Positions 22,210-31,041 of a stretch of DNA of 64,000 bases are shown piece by piece. The position numbers and the translations under genes were made by a program. Source of the stretch: Corynebacterium anserum (lineage in GTDB: Bacteria > Actinomycetota > Actinomycetes > Mycobacteriales > Mycobacteriaceae); NCBI RefSeq assembly GCF_014262665.1, contig NZ_CP046883.1, forward strand, positions 310,001 to 374,000, written 5' to 3'. A model generated the notes under the pieces. That model was given only the letters and a program-made list of their open reading frames with translations, made no database searches and had not been told where the DNA came from. Each line of letters starts with the position of its first letter. Position 1 is the first letter of the stretch.

Positions 22210-22740
22210 TTACAGGGTTTCCTGCTGGCGCTGCATGTCCTCAATGAGCGTTTCCGCGGCGATGGACATATTGCGCAGCGCGGGAACACCACGGCGTAGC
22301 TTTGCGATGTCGCGGGCATCCATACGCCGAGTGGCTCCGGCGATAAGTAGTGCCCACTCGTCGGTGATTGAGTTCATCATTTCGATGCCCTCGTCCGATA
22401 GATATAGATCCTGGGCGCGCTTGTCATGGTCATTAGCCTGACGAACGACGAGTCCGGAGTTGATGAGACGGCGCACTGTCGCAGACACATTAGACGCGCG
22501 CAAGAAGCGCAAACGTGCGATGTCAGAAACACCACAGCCCGGGTGCTGAGAAACGAATTGCAGGACTTCAATCTCAGATTGAGAGATATCTAGCTTTTGG
22601 TTGGGACGCTCCATTAACCGGCGCGTTGCAGAGAGAAAGTCGTAAACGCTTGAGGCGATCTCCGTGACATCAATATCTGGGAGAACGTCAGGGGCGCGGT
22701 GACCGCGGATGGAATGCGCTGAAGTGTTGCGTTCCGTCAT
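22210..22740 (-). CDS. MarR-family transcriptional regulator
   Basis: 176 residues with a winged-helix domain: DISQSEIEVLQFV, GVSDIARLRFLRASNVSATVRRL (recognition helix region) and the wing DHDKRAQDLYLSDEG. An N-terminal extension of about 25 residues is present. AGGAAGG lies before ATG 22740. It is downstream of cls on the same strand, 255 bp away, and convergent with the MFS gene. Target unknown. Confidence 0.88.
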   Translation of the reverse strand: MTERNTSAHSIRGHRAPDVLPDIDVTEIASSVYDFLSATRRLMERPNQKLDISQSEIEVLQFVSQHPGCGVSDIARLRFLRASNVSATVRRLINSGLVVRQANDHDKRAQDLYLSDEGIEMMNSITDEWALLIAGATRRMDARDIAKLRRGVPALRNMSIAAETLIEDMQRQQETL

Positions 22741-22812
22741 CTCGTCGTCGACCTTCCTAGTCTATTGTGCTGCTGTTGTGCGCTTTTATTGGTTCGGTGT
22801 AGAACCTGGCCA

Positions 22813-22836
22813 AGTTGAGATAGAAGCAACAACTTA
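22813..22836. promoter_or_regulatory. Candidate operator upstream of marR
   Basis: Inverted repeat AAGTTG-N12-CAACTT, 73-96 bp before the marR start. MarR proteins often autoregulate from such dyads; the assignment is a guess. Confidence 0.3.
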
Positions 22837-22995
22837 GCTTTATAAAAGTGTTTTCCGTATATCTTACGCCAGGCGAGGTTTAATTCCGCGCTCAGACTCT
22901 GCAATTGTGTTCCTATTCTAAACAAAGGCATAGGGTGCACGTGTCGGAACGGGTTGAACTCTCGTCAGAAGTATCGGTTTGAGATAGCAGATGTG

Positions 22996-24522
22996 TTACT
23001 GCAATGCGCTCGTGAGCCGTGCAACATTATCGACGTACTTGCGGGTCCACGGCCGACGTTCCCATTCTTCCTCCGTGAGAAGCTTGCTTTTATCTTTGTA
23101 TTCTGCGGCCAACTCAACGAGAGCGTCCATGAGCTCGCCCTCGCCCGTCATCATGGTGATCTCATAGTTAAGCCCGAAAGAGCGCATATCCATGTTGGAG
23201 CTGCCCATTACCGCTACTTCGCGGTCAGCTATTGCGAATTTTGAATGCAATACGGCCGGTGCCTCGTATTGATAAATTTCTACGCCCGCGCCGAGCAACT
23301 CGCTGTAGTAGCTGGATTGAGCGTGGCCTACCAAGAACTGGTCGGATTTCTCTGAAACGTAAAGCTCTACCTTCACGCCTCTGTAGGCAGCAGTGGTGAT
23401 GGCCTCCATGAGGGATTCATCTGGAATGAAATAAGGGCTGACGATTTTCAGACGATCCTTGGCGTGGTGAGCGATGGAGGAGAATAGCCGAAGATTTGGC
23501 TCAGTGGTGAAGCCGGGACCGGAGGGAACGAGTTGCATGAGTTCTTGGCCTTTGTCCCAGTCGTGTTCCTCGATGTAGCGGTTAAATTTATCCACCGGCA
23601 TGAGCCCTAGCTTTTCTCCGGACTCGGTATACCAATCCACAGCAAACACGGAGTTGATGGAGTTCACGATCGGGCCGGTTAATTCCGCCATAAAGTCCAC
23701 CCAATGACGCCCCTCCTTGATGTTCTTCTTCATTAGGTAGGAGGAATCAATCATGTTTTGAGAACCCATGAAGGCGCGGGCCCCGTCGATAACCATGAGC
23801 TTGCGGTGATTACGCAGATCGGGGCGTCGGAAGCGCCACTGCAGGGGTTTGAGTGGAAGCATCAGATGCCACTGGAACCCTGCCTCGGTAAAACGCTTGC
23901 CCAGTTTGTGGCTCTTGGGATACTTCATACTTCCCACGTGATCGTAGAGCAGGCGAACCGTCACTCCGCGTTGTACTGCCCGCTGCAGTGCCTGGAAAAA
24001 GGGATCAGTGGTCTCATCCCAGGCCATGATGTAGATCTCGCAATTGACGTAGTGCTGTGCTTCATCGACAGCACGAGCCATGGCCATAATGGATTCTTCG
24101 TAGTTGCCGTGCATCTTCACCAAGGTGCCATGTAAGGCAGGAAGTCCAGTGAGCTCGCGGTTTAAATGCGTCAAACTGGTGAGCTCATCTGATAGCTCTG
24201 TTCCCTGTGGGATGTCGGGTTCCTCCCTACCTAACAACCGAAGTTGTTCATTTGCTTCCTTTTGGATGCGGTGGCGTCGACGATTCACATACGGCGAGCC
24301 CATCATCAGAAATAGGATGATTCCCACGTAAGGAATGAGGAAAATGGCGAGCAGCCAGGCCATTGCAGACGAGGGGCGACGGTCAGCAGGAACCCACCCC
24401 AAAGCAATGATGCGGAGACAGAAGTCGATGATAACGAGGGTGAGCTGCCACCACTCCAGGTTGTCTATGCCTGTGGTGATCACGCCGCCTAAGCCCTGAA
24501 AAGGAACTGCGAGCCAATCCAT
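22996..24522 (-). CDS. cls: Cardiolipin synthase
   Basis: 508-residue phospholipase-D-type enzyme joining two phosphatidylglycerol (or PG + CDP-DAG) units at the membrane. Two N-terminal helices (LVIIDFCLRIIALGWV; MAWLLAIFLIPYVGIILFLM) precede two HKD motifs, HRKLMVIDGARAFMGSQN and HSKFAIADREVAVMGSSN. Last gene of a minus-strand run after def, the acetyltransferase and xthA. Confidence 0.94.
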   Translation of the reverse strand: MDWLAVPFQGLGGVITTGIDNLEWWQLTLVIIDFCLRIIALGWVPADRRPSSAMAWLLAIFLIPYVGIILFLMMGSPYVNRRRHRIQKEANEQLRLLGREEPDIPQGTELSDELTSLTHLNRELTGLPALHGTLVKMHGNYEESIMAMARAVDEAQHYVNCEIYIMAWDETTDPFFQALQRAVQRGVTVRLLYDHVGSMKYPKSHKLGKRFTEAGFQWHLMLPLKPLQWRFRRPDLRNHRKLMVIDGARAFMGSQNMIDSSYLMKKNIKEGRHWVDFMAELTGPIVNSINSVFAVDWYTESGEKLGLMPVDKFNRYIEEHDWDKGQELMQLVPSGPGFTTEPNLRLFSSIAHHAKDRLKIVSPYFIPDESLMEAITTAAYRGVKVELYVSEKSDQFLVGHAQSSYYSELLGAGVEIYQYEAPAVLHSKFAIADREVAVMGSSNMDMRSFGLNYEITMMTGEGELMDALVELAAEYKDKSKLLTEEEWERRPWTRKYVDNVARLTSALQ

Positions 24523-24615
24523 GCGTTACTCCGTGTTGTCCTTGATCTTGCTGTCCTCTAGAACACTGTTACCTTGAGACTGCTGTTGTGTTCTCATAGT
24601 TGTGTGTCTTCACAC

Positions 24616-24653
24616 AAGATAGGGGTATGTCTTTTAAAACAAGGTAGGGGTAT
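24616..24653. repeat. Tandem duplication at the xthA 3' end
   Basis: AAGATAGGGGTAT (24616-24628) and AAGGTAGGGGTAT (24641-24653), period 25, one mismatch. The second copy encodes the last residues of XthA; the first lies just beyond its stop. Confidence 0.7.
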
Positions 24654-25413
24654 CTAGGGTGTAATCCACGATGACCGGTGCGTGGTCAGACGCTCCCTTA
24701 CCTTTGCGTTCATCTCGGTCAACGCGTGCAGATGTCGGCGTGATGCCACGAGCATAGTGCAGATCGATTCGCATACCTTCGTTCTTCTGGAAGCGTAGAG
24801 CTTGATAGTCCCAATAGGTGTACTCATCCTGAATGAGTTCAGTAGCTTGGGAGAGTCCGGATGCTTCGAGGGCAGAAAGAGCTGCTCGTTCATGTGGGGT
24901 GACGTGTGTTTTCCCATCAAAATAGCTGCGATCCCACACATCTTCATCGCGCGGTGCAATATTAAAATCTCCAACAAGGCAGAGCTTTGTGGGGCCCGTT
25001 GTGGCATATTCCGCTAGCTTGCTGAGCCATGCGAGTTTGTATGTGTAGTGGGGGTCTGAGATTTCGCGCCCGTTGGGCACGTAGAGACTCCAAACGGTTA
25101 CACCGCCGCACTCTGCGCCAATGGCGCGGGCTTCTAGGGTTTGTTCGGCGGAAAGGTCTTTATTAAAACCTGGTTGGCCGAAGTCTGTGGATACATTGTC
25201 GAGTCCCACTCGTGAGAGTATCGCCACGCCATTAAAGGAATGTAGACCGAAGTGTGCTTGTTCGTACCCGGTATCTGTAAAGTCCGGGAATTGTTTATCT
25301 GTGCACTTGGTTTCCTGCAGACACAGCACGTCTACGTCTGAGCGATCGAGAAAATCGCGAACTCGTTGTTCGCGGGTGCGGACTGAATTGATGTTCCACG
25401 TGGCGATGCGCAT
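24634..25413 (-). CDS. xthA: Exodeoxyribonuclease III / AP endonuclease
   Basis: Endonuclease/exonuclease/phosphatase-fold repair enzyme. Motifs: RIATWNINSVR at the N-terminus, VLCLQETK (metal Glu), GDFNIAP (active Asp/Asn) and C-terminal GASDHAPV. Start ATG 25413 (MRIATWNINS) is preferred over ATG 25425. Same order as M. tuberculosis Rv0427c next to Rv0428c and def. Confidence 0.94.
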   Translation of the reverse strand: MRIATWNINSVRTREQRVRDFLDRSDVDVLCLQETKCTDKQFPDFTDTGYEQAHFGLHSFNGVAILSRVGLDNVSTDFGQPGFNKDLSAEQTLEARAIGAECGGVTVWSLYVPNGREISDPHYTYKLAWLSKLAEYATTGPTKLCLVGDFNIAPRDEDVWDRSYFDGKTHVTPHERAALSALEASGLSQATELIQDEYTYWDYQALRFQKNEGMRIDLHYARGITPTSARVDRDERKGKGASDHAPVIVDYTLDTPTLF

Positions 25414-25577
25414 GCTCTTCACCATAGCCGGTTGGAGTGGGAGAGTTTTTAGGAAGGACTATGTAAAATCTTCGCGCCGGGTTGTGTGATCCCCACTGCT
25501 TTTACTCTGCATTGGGAATCTACTCTTTCGCAGGGCGCGACCCTGGGCTTTTGCTACAACCCTGTGTGCTATCCGGG

Positions 25578-26729
25578 CTATCCTTCCGCGGGACCAGTGA
25601 CCTTTAAGCTGCGGTGGCGGTGATGTTCGCTAAAACCGAGACGGTGATACAGTGCCCGTCCCGCGGCATTGCTTTCGATTACCTCCAAATAGGCATGGTC
25701 GGCTCCTTGCCGTACGCCCCATTCGAGCATGCGGGCGCCTAGGTAGGTGCCAAGTCCTTGGCGTCGGTATTCGCTGGCGACCTCCACGGCGGAGTAGCCG
25801 AGCCATCGGCGGCGCCCTCCGTCGGTAACGGTGCCCCGCGTTATCGCGGCGAGTTCCCCATTGACCATCAGCCGAGCGAAGCCCAAGTGGCCGTCGATTC
25901 GTGTACACAGAAGCTCCAACGCATGGCGTGGCAGTGGTTTCCCCCGGAAGTGGTACATGCTCAACCACTCGTCGTCCGGTTCTTCATCTACGTGGAACTC
26001 GAGACGACCATCAATCTGGGGTTCTGTTGGTTGCGGTAGTTTTTGAGCCGACGCCGGTAGCTCCCGAGTCATAACGATGATTTCCGGCCCGCGTATGCCG
26101 TCGAGGGATTCGGCGGCGCGGCCGATACGATCTGGAATGAGTAGTTGGGTGGGGAGATTGTGCTCGGTGTAGAAGGCGCGGATTTCTTCGAGGGGTACTG
26201 GTTGGATACTAGCATTCGGGCCGAGGGGAACGGCAGAGTTGGAACGTTCAGTGATTCCATCGCCTGCGCGAGCAAGCCATCCCCGGATGGCGCGGTGCTC
26301 GAGCCCGGGAAAAGCGTGAGCGATAGCTTCTTCTACCGCGCGAATATCAGAGTTGCGGACGGGCTTGGCGGAGAGGGTTTTTAGTACAACTACGCGATCT
26401 GCCGGGATGGTGATTGAGGTGCTGGTAGCAGGATTGCCGTTGTGGGGTGTGGCTGCGGTGTGACGAGCTTGTGGTCGGACGCGGAGGGGGGAGATGGATT
26501 CCAGAATGCCGATGACGTCGGTGACGCGTGGGCCAAAACAACCGGGTTCGGTGAGGGCGTAGCGCACGATGACGCGGGTGCCGAGCACCACGCTGACCGG
26601 ATCGGTATGGCGGGATAGAGGAAAGTTGAATCCTTCCACGCGCCGGGCGCCGGCAGCTGCTGCGGTGAAGTCGGTTTTTTGGTGTGTCATGGGCAGTCTT
26701 CTGCGGTGGGTGGCATGGCTAGTCATCAT
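25578..26729 (-). CDS. GNAT acetyltransferase, CG3035-type N-acetylglutamate synthase
   Basis: About 370-383 residues. The N-terminal half is a family-specific SH3-like domain ([22 protein letters not shown]) and the C-terminal half a GNAT fold with the acetyl-CoA loop [10 protein letters not shown]. The architecture and the position next to def match C. glutamicum cg3035, shown to be a new-type N-acetylglutamate synthase for arginine synthesis. Start uncertain: ATG 26729 overlaps the def stop, ATG 26690 is an alternative. Function here is by family and synteny. Confidence 0.8.
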   Translation of the reverse strand: MMTSHATHRRRLPMTHQKTDFTAAAAGARRVEGFNFPLSRHTDPVSVVLGTRVIVRYALTEPGCFGPRVTDVIGILESISPLRVRPQARHTAATPHNGNPATSTSITIPADRVVVLKTLSAKPVRNSDIRAVEEAIAHAFPGLEHRAIRGWLARAGDGITERSNSAVPLGPNASIQPVPLEEIRAFYTEHNLPTQLLIPDRIGRAAESLDGIRGPEIIVMTRELPASAQKLPQPTEPQIDGRLEFHVDEEPDDEWLSMYHFRGKPLPRHALELLCTRIDGHLGFARLMVNGELAAITRGTVTDGGRRRWLGYSAVEVASEYRRQGLGTYLGARMLEWGVRQGADHAYLEVIESNAAGRALYHRLGFSEHHRHRSLKVTGPAEG

Positions 26730-27369
26730 GTCCGAATGGGTCTTTGTCTACTCCCGGAATCCAGGTATTACCCGGTTGATTCCAACCTTCTGCCTTTAGC
26801 GCTTTCTTAGCAGCACGTTTGTAGCGGCCAATGAGCATATCGGTGTAGAGAAACCCGTCGAGATGCCCGACTTCATGCTGAAGACAGCGGGCGAAGAACC
26901 CGTAGCCTTCGATGGACACGGGTTCGCCGTTTTCATCGACGCCGGTGACTCGCGCCCAATCCGCGCGACCTGTGGGGTAGCTATAGCCGGGAACGGAGAG
27001 GCAGCCCTCATCGTCGGCGTCTTCGCGCGGCATAGTCTCCGGTATCTCAGAGGTTTCTAATACGGGGTTGATCACGCATCCACGGCGTATGAGCCCACCA
27101 TTGGCTGCGATCTGATCTTCGCTGAGGTGTTGCCCGCTGGGGCCTTCGATATCGGGGCAGTTGTAGACGAAGAGCCGCTTGTTCACTCCCACTTGGTTTG
27201 CTGCGAGGCCTACGCCGTGGGCGCGATCCATGGTGACATACATGTTGGCGATGAGTTCGCGTAGTTCATCACTGACTTGTCCGGCGGAAAGCTCTACGGG
27301 TTCTGTTGGATTGTGAAGAACGGGATCGCCGGCGATGACGATTGGCATGATGGTGGGCTGCTCGGTCAT
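26719..27369 (-). CDS. def: Peptide deformylase
   Basis: Removes the formyl group from nascent proteins. All three metal/active-site motifs are present: [19 protein letters not shown] and QHEVGHLDG. 216 residues, about 25 longer than the E. coli enzyme, mainly through an insert between motifs 1 and 2. First gene of the minus-strand def-NAGS-xthA-cls run; divergent from the DUF3263 gene. Confidence 0.95.
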   Translation of the reverse strand: MTEQPTIMPIVIAGDPVLHNPTEPVELSAGQVSDELRELIANMYVTMDRAHGVGLAANQVGVNKRLFVYNCPDIEGPSGQHLSEDQIAANGGLIRRGCVINPVLETSEIPETMPREDADDEGCLSVPGYSYPTGRADWARVTGVDENGEPVSIEGYGFFARCLQHEVGHLDGFLYTDMLIGRYKRAAKKALKAEGWNQPGNTWIPGVDKDPFGHDD

Positions 27370-27472
27370 ATGTCCAGTCTAGGCTGCGCAGGGTGCAGGG
27401 TTATGGATGGTAGGGGCAAAGTGACTGGAAGGATGGCGCGGTGATGGTTGGGGATAGGAGGTTTTAGAATGT

Positions 27473-27730
27473 GTGACCATGATATCTTCCAGTTCTGCTT
27501 CTTCCGCACCGGGTGCCTCTTTGAGTGAGAGGGAACGTGCGATGCTTGATTTTGAGCGTCGGTGGTGGCGGAATCCCAGCCGTAAGCAGGAGGAGATCCG
27601 TAGAACTTTTGACGTGCCTCCGGTGCGCTATTTCCAGCAATTGAACAATCTTATTAACAAGCCAGAGGCATTGGACTACGACCCAGTGACGGTGAGAATG
27701 CTACTGCGGCGTCGAGGAGACGAGGCGTGA
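27473..27730 (+). CDS. DUF3263 small DNA-binding-like protein (Rv0430 homologue)
   Basis: 85 residues, DUF3263: LSERERAMLDFERRWWRNPSRK then a helix pair around VPPVRYFQQLNNLI, resembling a small helix-turn-helix. GTG 27473 has AGGAGG at 27456-27461. ATG 27479 is possible as a leaderless start because TAGAAT lies 8 nt before it. Position between def (divergent) and the VirR-like gene is conserved with M. tuberculosis. Function unknown. Confidence 0.82.
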   Translation: MTMISSSSASSAPGASLSERERAMLDFERRWWRNPSRKQEEIRRTFDVPPVRYFQQLNNLINKPEALDYDPVTVRMLLRRRGDEA

Positions 27731-27766
27731 GAGCATCCAGAGTTCCATCCAGAGCTGTGAAGTCAT

Positions 27767-27803
27767 CCGTTGACGTTCTCTGTCGTCTGTTGACGCTCTC
27801 TGT
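27767..27803. repeat. Tandem duplication carrying two TTGACG boxes
   Basis: CCGTTGACGTTCTCTGT (27767-27783) and CTGTTGACGCTCTCTGT (27787-27803), period 20, two mismatches. Each has a -35-like TTGACG, in the spacer before the VirR-like gene. A shorter repeat CATCCAGAG x2 lies just upstream. Confidence 0.7.
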
Positions 27804-27877
27804 ATGGCGTGAGCGAAATTTTCCCAGAGTGCGTGTCATGTCACTGTGACTGATGTGGCTGTAGTTAGTGTTGTGGC

Positions 27878-28783
27878 GTGACTGAATCTAAGCGCCCACG
27901 CCATTCCCTTGAGGACGACGGCTACGACGAGGCCTTCGCTCTTGACGACGAGCAGGAGTACACGGAAGATTTCCGCGATTCCGAATACGAGCCTGAGCTA
28001 GGGGTAGAAGACGGAAGCTACGCTGCCTCACGAGGCAATGAGCGCCGCGACTACGGTAGTTACCACAGGCCGTCTCATGACGATGACTACCAGGCTCGTC
28101 ACGCCGCACCTGCCGCGAACTCAGGAGGAGGATCAGGATTACCGCTGCGCGGACTGGCCATGATTCTGCTTGCCGTGGCTATCGTTCTCATAGCCTGGGG
28201 TGGCTTCAGCCTCTTCAGCGGCGATGAGGACAATGGTTCCCACTCCGCCCAAGAGCAGTCTTCTGGCAATGAAAGTTCCGCTCAAGGGGGACAGTCTGCC
28301 GGGCAGGCAACTCCATCATCCTCGGCGCCTACTCAGGCTAGTGAGGAGGGCAAGCCTGGCGTTAACGGTGAACAGGGGGGCCAACACGGTTCCTCCGCGG
28401 CGCAGCCGAATAGCGGTAACTCGGGTGGGGCTCAAGGTCAAAGCACGGTGAATAAGGACGACACTCAGGTGACGATCCTTAATAACAGCCCAGTCCAGGG
28501 GCTCGCTAACCAGACTGCCGACAAACTTAAGGCGCAGCAATGGCGTAAGACTAACTACGGCAACCTGCCTGATACTAGTGGAGCCTTTTCCGAATCCGTT
28601 GTGCTTTACCCAGCGAATGACAAGAATTCCAAGGCTGCAGCTGAGGAAATCGCCAAGGAACTGGGCATTAAGGCCAAAGAGCGCGACGTAGAAACCGATA
28701 AATTGCTCGCCGATGCTCACGTATCGGACGGCTCTCAGCCAGGCAAGGTTATCGTCGTAACGACGAACAGCATGCCGCGTTAA
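27878..28783 (+). CDS. Membrane-anchored LytR C-terminal (LytR_C) domain protein, VirR/Rv0431-like
   Basis: 301 residues: an acidic cytoplasmic N-terminus of about 95 residues, one helix (LAMILLAVAIVLIAWGGFSLF), a Ser/Gly/Gln-rich linker of about 90 residues, and an extracytoplasmic LytR_C domain from TQVTILNNSPVQGLA to the end. The family acts in cell-envelope assembly, and the M. tuberculosis homologue VirR affects wall permeability and vesicles. GTG 27878 has no ribosome site but TAGTGT lies 6 nt before it, suggesting a leaderless mRNA. Confidence 0.82.
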   Translation: MTESKRPRHSLEDDGYDEAFALDDEQEYTEDFRDSEYEPELGVEDGSYAASRGNERRDYGSYHRPSHDDDYQARHAAPAANSGGGSGLPLRGLAMILLAVAIVLIAWGGFSLFSGDEDNGSHSAQEQSSGNESSAQGGQSAGQATPSSSAPTQASEEGKPGVNGEQGGQHGSSAAQPNSGNSGGAQGQSTVNKDDTQVTILNNSPVQGLANQTADKLKAQQWRKTNYGNLPDTSGAFSESVVLYPANDKNSKAAAEEIAKELGIKAKERDVETDKLLADAHVSDGSQPGKVIVVTTNSMPR

Positions 28784-28869
28784 AAAACAATCCCACCGCT
28801 TATCGGCTGCGGCGCTGACAGTTAGTTCGCGCCGAAAGTCGGCCCACTCCATCAGACGGATATACTTCT

Positions 28870-30090
28870 ATGAGCAGTTATCCGTCTTTTGTTTTAGGAC
28901 ACACCGCCATGGATTTTCCTGGATCGGCACCCACGGTCGGCATCGAGTGGGAAGTGGCTCTCATCGATCCTGAGACTCGCGACTTGACCCCGCGCGCTGC
29001 AGAGCTGTTGGAATTGATGGACCGCAAGTTCCCAGGCCATCGTGTTACGCGCGAGTTCCTGGCAAACACCGTAGAGATGGTGACTGGTGTCCACGAAACT
29101 ATTCCGCAGGCGACCGCAGAGTTGCGGGAACAAATTACGCAGCTGATGGAATGTGCGGATGAACTAGGTCTGCAGATATTTTCCGCTGGATCACATCCCT
29201 TTGCGGACTGGGGTGACCAGCTTCTCAGCGAGAAAGACAGCTACAAGGAGATCATCCAGCGCACACAGTACTGGGGGCGCCAGATGATCATCTGGGGGAT
29301 CCATGTCCACGTGGGGGTGGGATCCAAGGAGAAGGTCTGGCCCATCATCAACGCGGTCATGACACACTATCCACATGTGCTGGCGATGTCCGCCAGCTCG
29401 CCAGCGTGGGAGGGGCTGGATACGGGTTACGCCTCCAACCGCACCTTGCTCTACCAGCAATTGCCAACCGCTGGCACTCCTTATCAGTTCAAAAACTGGG
29501 AGGAATGGGAAGCTTTTAGTGAAGACACGGACAAGTCCGGTGTGATTAATCACACCGGTTCATGGCACTTCGATGTGCGCCCGTCGAAGTACGGGACGGT
29601 GGAACTTCGTTTCGCTGACGCCATGATGACTCTCTGGGAACTCGCCGCAATTAGCGCATACATGCACTGCCTGGTTGTGCATTTTGAGCGGATGTACGAC
29701 CGGGGGGAGGAACTGCCCATTCTGCAGCAATGGCATGTGGCGGAAAACAAGTGGCGGGCGGCTCGGTATGGGCTCGATGCTCTGATTATTACTGACCGCG
29801 ACACCACAGAGCGCTGGGTTAAGGACGAGTTGCGCGATTGGGTGGAGATGCTGCTGCCTGTGGCCGAAGAGCTCAACTGCGTACAGGAACTCCGCGATGT
29901 GGAGCGCATTATGGAACGTGGTGGTGACTACGAACTGCAACGCGCCGCCGCGAGGGAAGCCGGAGCTGCTCTTGAGCCCGGTGTGCGCACCCGTGGCGAC
30001 GCAGGTGCCGAAGAGGGCTTTACTCAGCCGAAGGCATGGATTGCGGCGGTGGACCTCACGGTAAAGACCCTGCGCGAGAGTATCGAGTAG
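28870..30090 (+). CDS. YbdK-family glutamate--cysteine ligase-like carboxylate-amine ligase
   Basis: 406-residue GCS2-type ligase: [13 protein letters not shown] at the N-terminus, the HVHVGV motif near residue 145 and [18 protein letters not shown]. Homologues have weak gamma-glutamylcysteine synthetase activity; the real product in mycolate-bearing bacteria is unclear. ATG 28870 lacks a good ribosome site; ATG 28909 is an alternative. Synteny equals Rv0433, but the sodC found between in M. tuberculosis is absent. Confidence 0.88.
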   Translation: MSSYPSFVLGHTAMDFPGSAPTVGIEWEVALIDPETRDLTPRAAELLELMDRKFPGHRVTREFLANTVEMVTGVHETIPQATAELREQITQLMECADELGLQIFSAGSHPFADWGDQLLSEKDSYKEIIQRTQYWGRQMIIWGIHVHVGVGSKEKVWPIINAVMTHYPHVLAMSASSPAWEGLDTGYASNRTLLYQQLPTAGTPYQFKNWEEWEAFSEDTDKSGVINHTGSWHFDVRPSKYGTVELRFADAMMTLWELAAISAYMHCLVVHFERMYDRGEELPILQQWHVAENKWRAARYGLDALIITDRDTTERWVKDELRDWVEMLLPVAEELNCVQELRDVERIMERGGDYELQRAAAREAGAALEPGVRTRGDAGAEEGFTQPKAWIAAVDLTVKTLRESIE

Positions 30091-30121
30091 CTCTCAAGCA
30101 CAGGGTCTCACGGGGCGGGCC

Positions 30122-30138
30122 CACTCCAACGGGGAGTG
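30122..30138. terminator. Weak hairpin after the YbdK-type ligase
   Basis: CACTCC/GGAGTG stem with a 5-nt loop in the 111-bp convergent spacer to the LeuA-domain gene; no T-tract. Confidence 0.3.
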
Positions 30139-30201
30139 AGCAATGTGTGAAGTTTTCTTACAGCGGGATCTGGGTGGGTGCCGCGAAGCTCAGAGATTCT
30201 T

Positions 30202-30834
30202 TTAGATCAGGTACAAGCGAGAAGCCGCGGAGCACAAAGCGTTGGCAATAGACATGTCACGGTCAGCACCGAAACCAACAGCCCACACAGACTTAGAATT
30301 GTGAGTGGCGTAGATAAAGGTGACCGTCGCCTCGAAAATCTTGTACTGATGGAACTCCCTGATCTCTACATTGAAGCCGTGATCGGCTAAAACCTCCGTC
30401 ATGGCCGAGGAAGCGCCCATGGCGGTGATAGAAACGCGGGTGCCTTGACCATGCGCTGCCAGACCATTCATGGCGATCTCAAAGTGATGGCGACCGGCGC
30501 GTAGACGTTGGGACTTCAGCTGCTCGACGCGGATGTTAGTGGGGGCATAGGTGGAGATGAAGCTCTTCCAGTCCATGCCGCGAGCCTCTTGGCGCATACC
30601 GGTAGGGAGCCGCTGGCCGAAGCGAGCGCGGAAGGGATCTTCGGCAAAAGTGCGCGTGCGCTTGCGGCGCTTCTCGATGCGTGTGGTGTGGGTGGGGGTA
30701 AAAGTTTTCGCGGTGGAGCGGCGACCGTGGCTAGGCTGCACGGTGTAGGTAGGGCGCTCCCAGTCCGTCTCTGGGCGAGCGAAACGGATCAGTGTGCTGG
30801 CGTTCATAGTGCCTTCGCTGTCTTCGAACATCAT
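30202..30834 (-). CDS. Stand-alone LeuA allosteric (dimerisation) domain protein
   Basis: 210 residues without any catalytic TIM barrel. The N-terminal 60 residues are basic (RRSTAKTFTP, RIEKRRKRTRTF). From about residue 85 the sequence follows the C-terminal regulatory half of 2-isopropylmalate synthase: GMDWKSFISTYAP, GRHHFEIAMNGL, TAMGASSAMTEVLADHG and the final VWAVGFGADRDMSIANALC, equivalent to the WGVGID...ASLKAVVSAVNR segment that binds leucine in LeuA. A role as a leucine sensor or LeuA partner is inference. Start 30834 or 30831; AAGGA is 13 nt upstream. A structured leader lies upstream. Confidence 0.72.
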   Translation of the reverse strand: MMFEDSEGTMNASTLIRFARPETDWERPTYTVQPSHGRRSTAKTFTPTHTTRIEKRRKRTRTFAEDPFRARFGQRLPTGMRQEARGMDWKSFISTYAPTNIRVEQLKSQRLRAGRHHFEIAMNGLAAHGQGTRVSITAMGASSAMTEVLADHGFNVEIREFHQYKIFEATVTFIYATHNSKSVWAVGFGADRDMSIANALCSAASRLYLI

Positions 30835-30892
30835 GGTTACTCGGTCCTTGAAGGAATGGTTGGTGTTGTCCTCTGTATCAAGTGGACCGACG

Positions 30893-30968
30893 CTTATGCG
30901 GTGTAACGCTAACCCCGGAAGTGGAGGGGTCAGTCCTCGCCTCCACCCGGGTTGGGTACTCGCATAAG
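30893..30968 (-). ncRNA. Candidate structured 5' leader of the LeuA-domain gene
   Basis: An 8-bp closing stem CTTATGCG/CGCATAAG (30961-30968 with 30893-30900) encloses a long inner hairpin: GTGGAGG/CCTCCAC (7 bp) stacked on AACCCGG/CCGG-GTT with a two-base and one-base bulge, loop of 12 nt (inner limits 30911-30953). The layout resembles a cis-regulatory RNA. There is no T-tract after it, so simple termination of the upstream dipeptidase gene is not the obvious explanation. I match it to no known riboswitch. Confidence 0.5.
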
Positions 30969-30980
30969 AATGTTGCTCAT
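30930..30980 (-). CDS. Possible leader peptide inside the structured RNA
   Basis: 16-codon ORF (MSNILMRVPNPGGGED) or, from the second ATG at 30965, 11 codons. It runs through the left arm of the inner hairpin and stops in the loop, so a ribosome translating it would open the hairpin. No Shine-Dalgarno seen; it contains only one leucine codon, so a classical leucine attenuator is not obvious. Confidence 0.3.
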   Translation of the reverse strand: MSNILMRVPNPGGGED

Positions 30981-31041
30981 GTCATAACAATGTAATGCGC
31001 ATCACGCGCTATGACAAGTGCGTCGAAAACAGGGGGTGTGC

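Noticed and set aside
29534-29551. TGTGATTAATCACA as a GlxR site
   Set aside because: Spacing is N4 rather than N6 and it lies within the YbdK-type coding sequence.
30930-30980. Classical leucine attenuator
   Set aside because: The mini-ORF has a single Leu codon and no terminator T-run follows; kept only as an unexplained leader.
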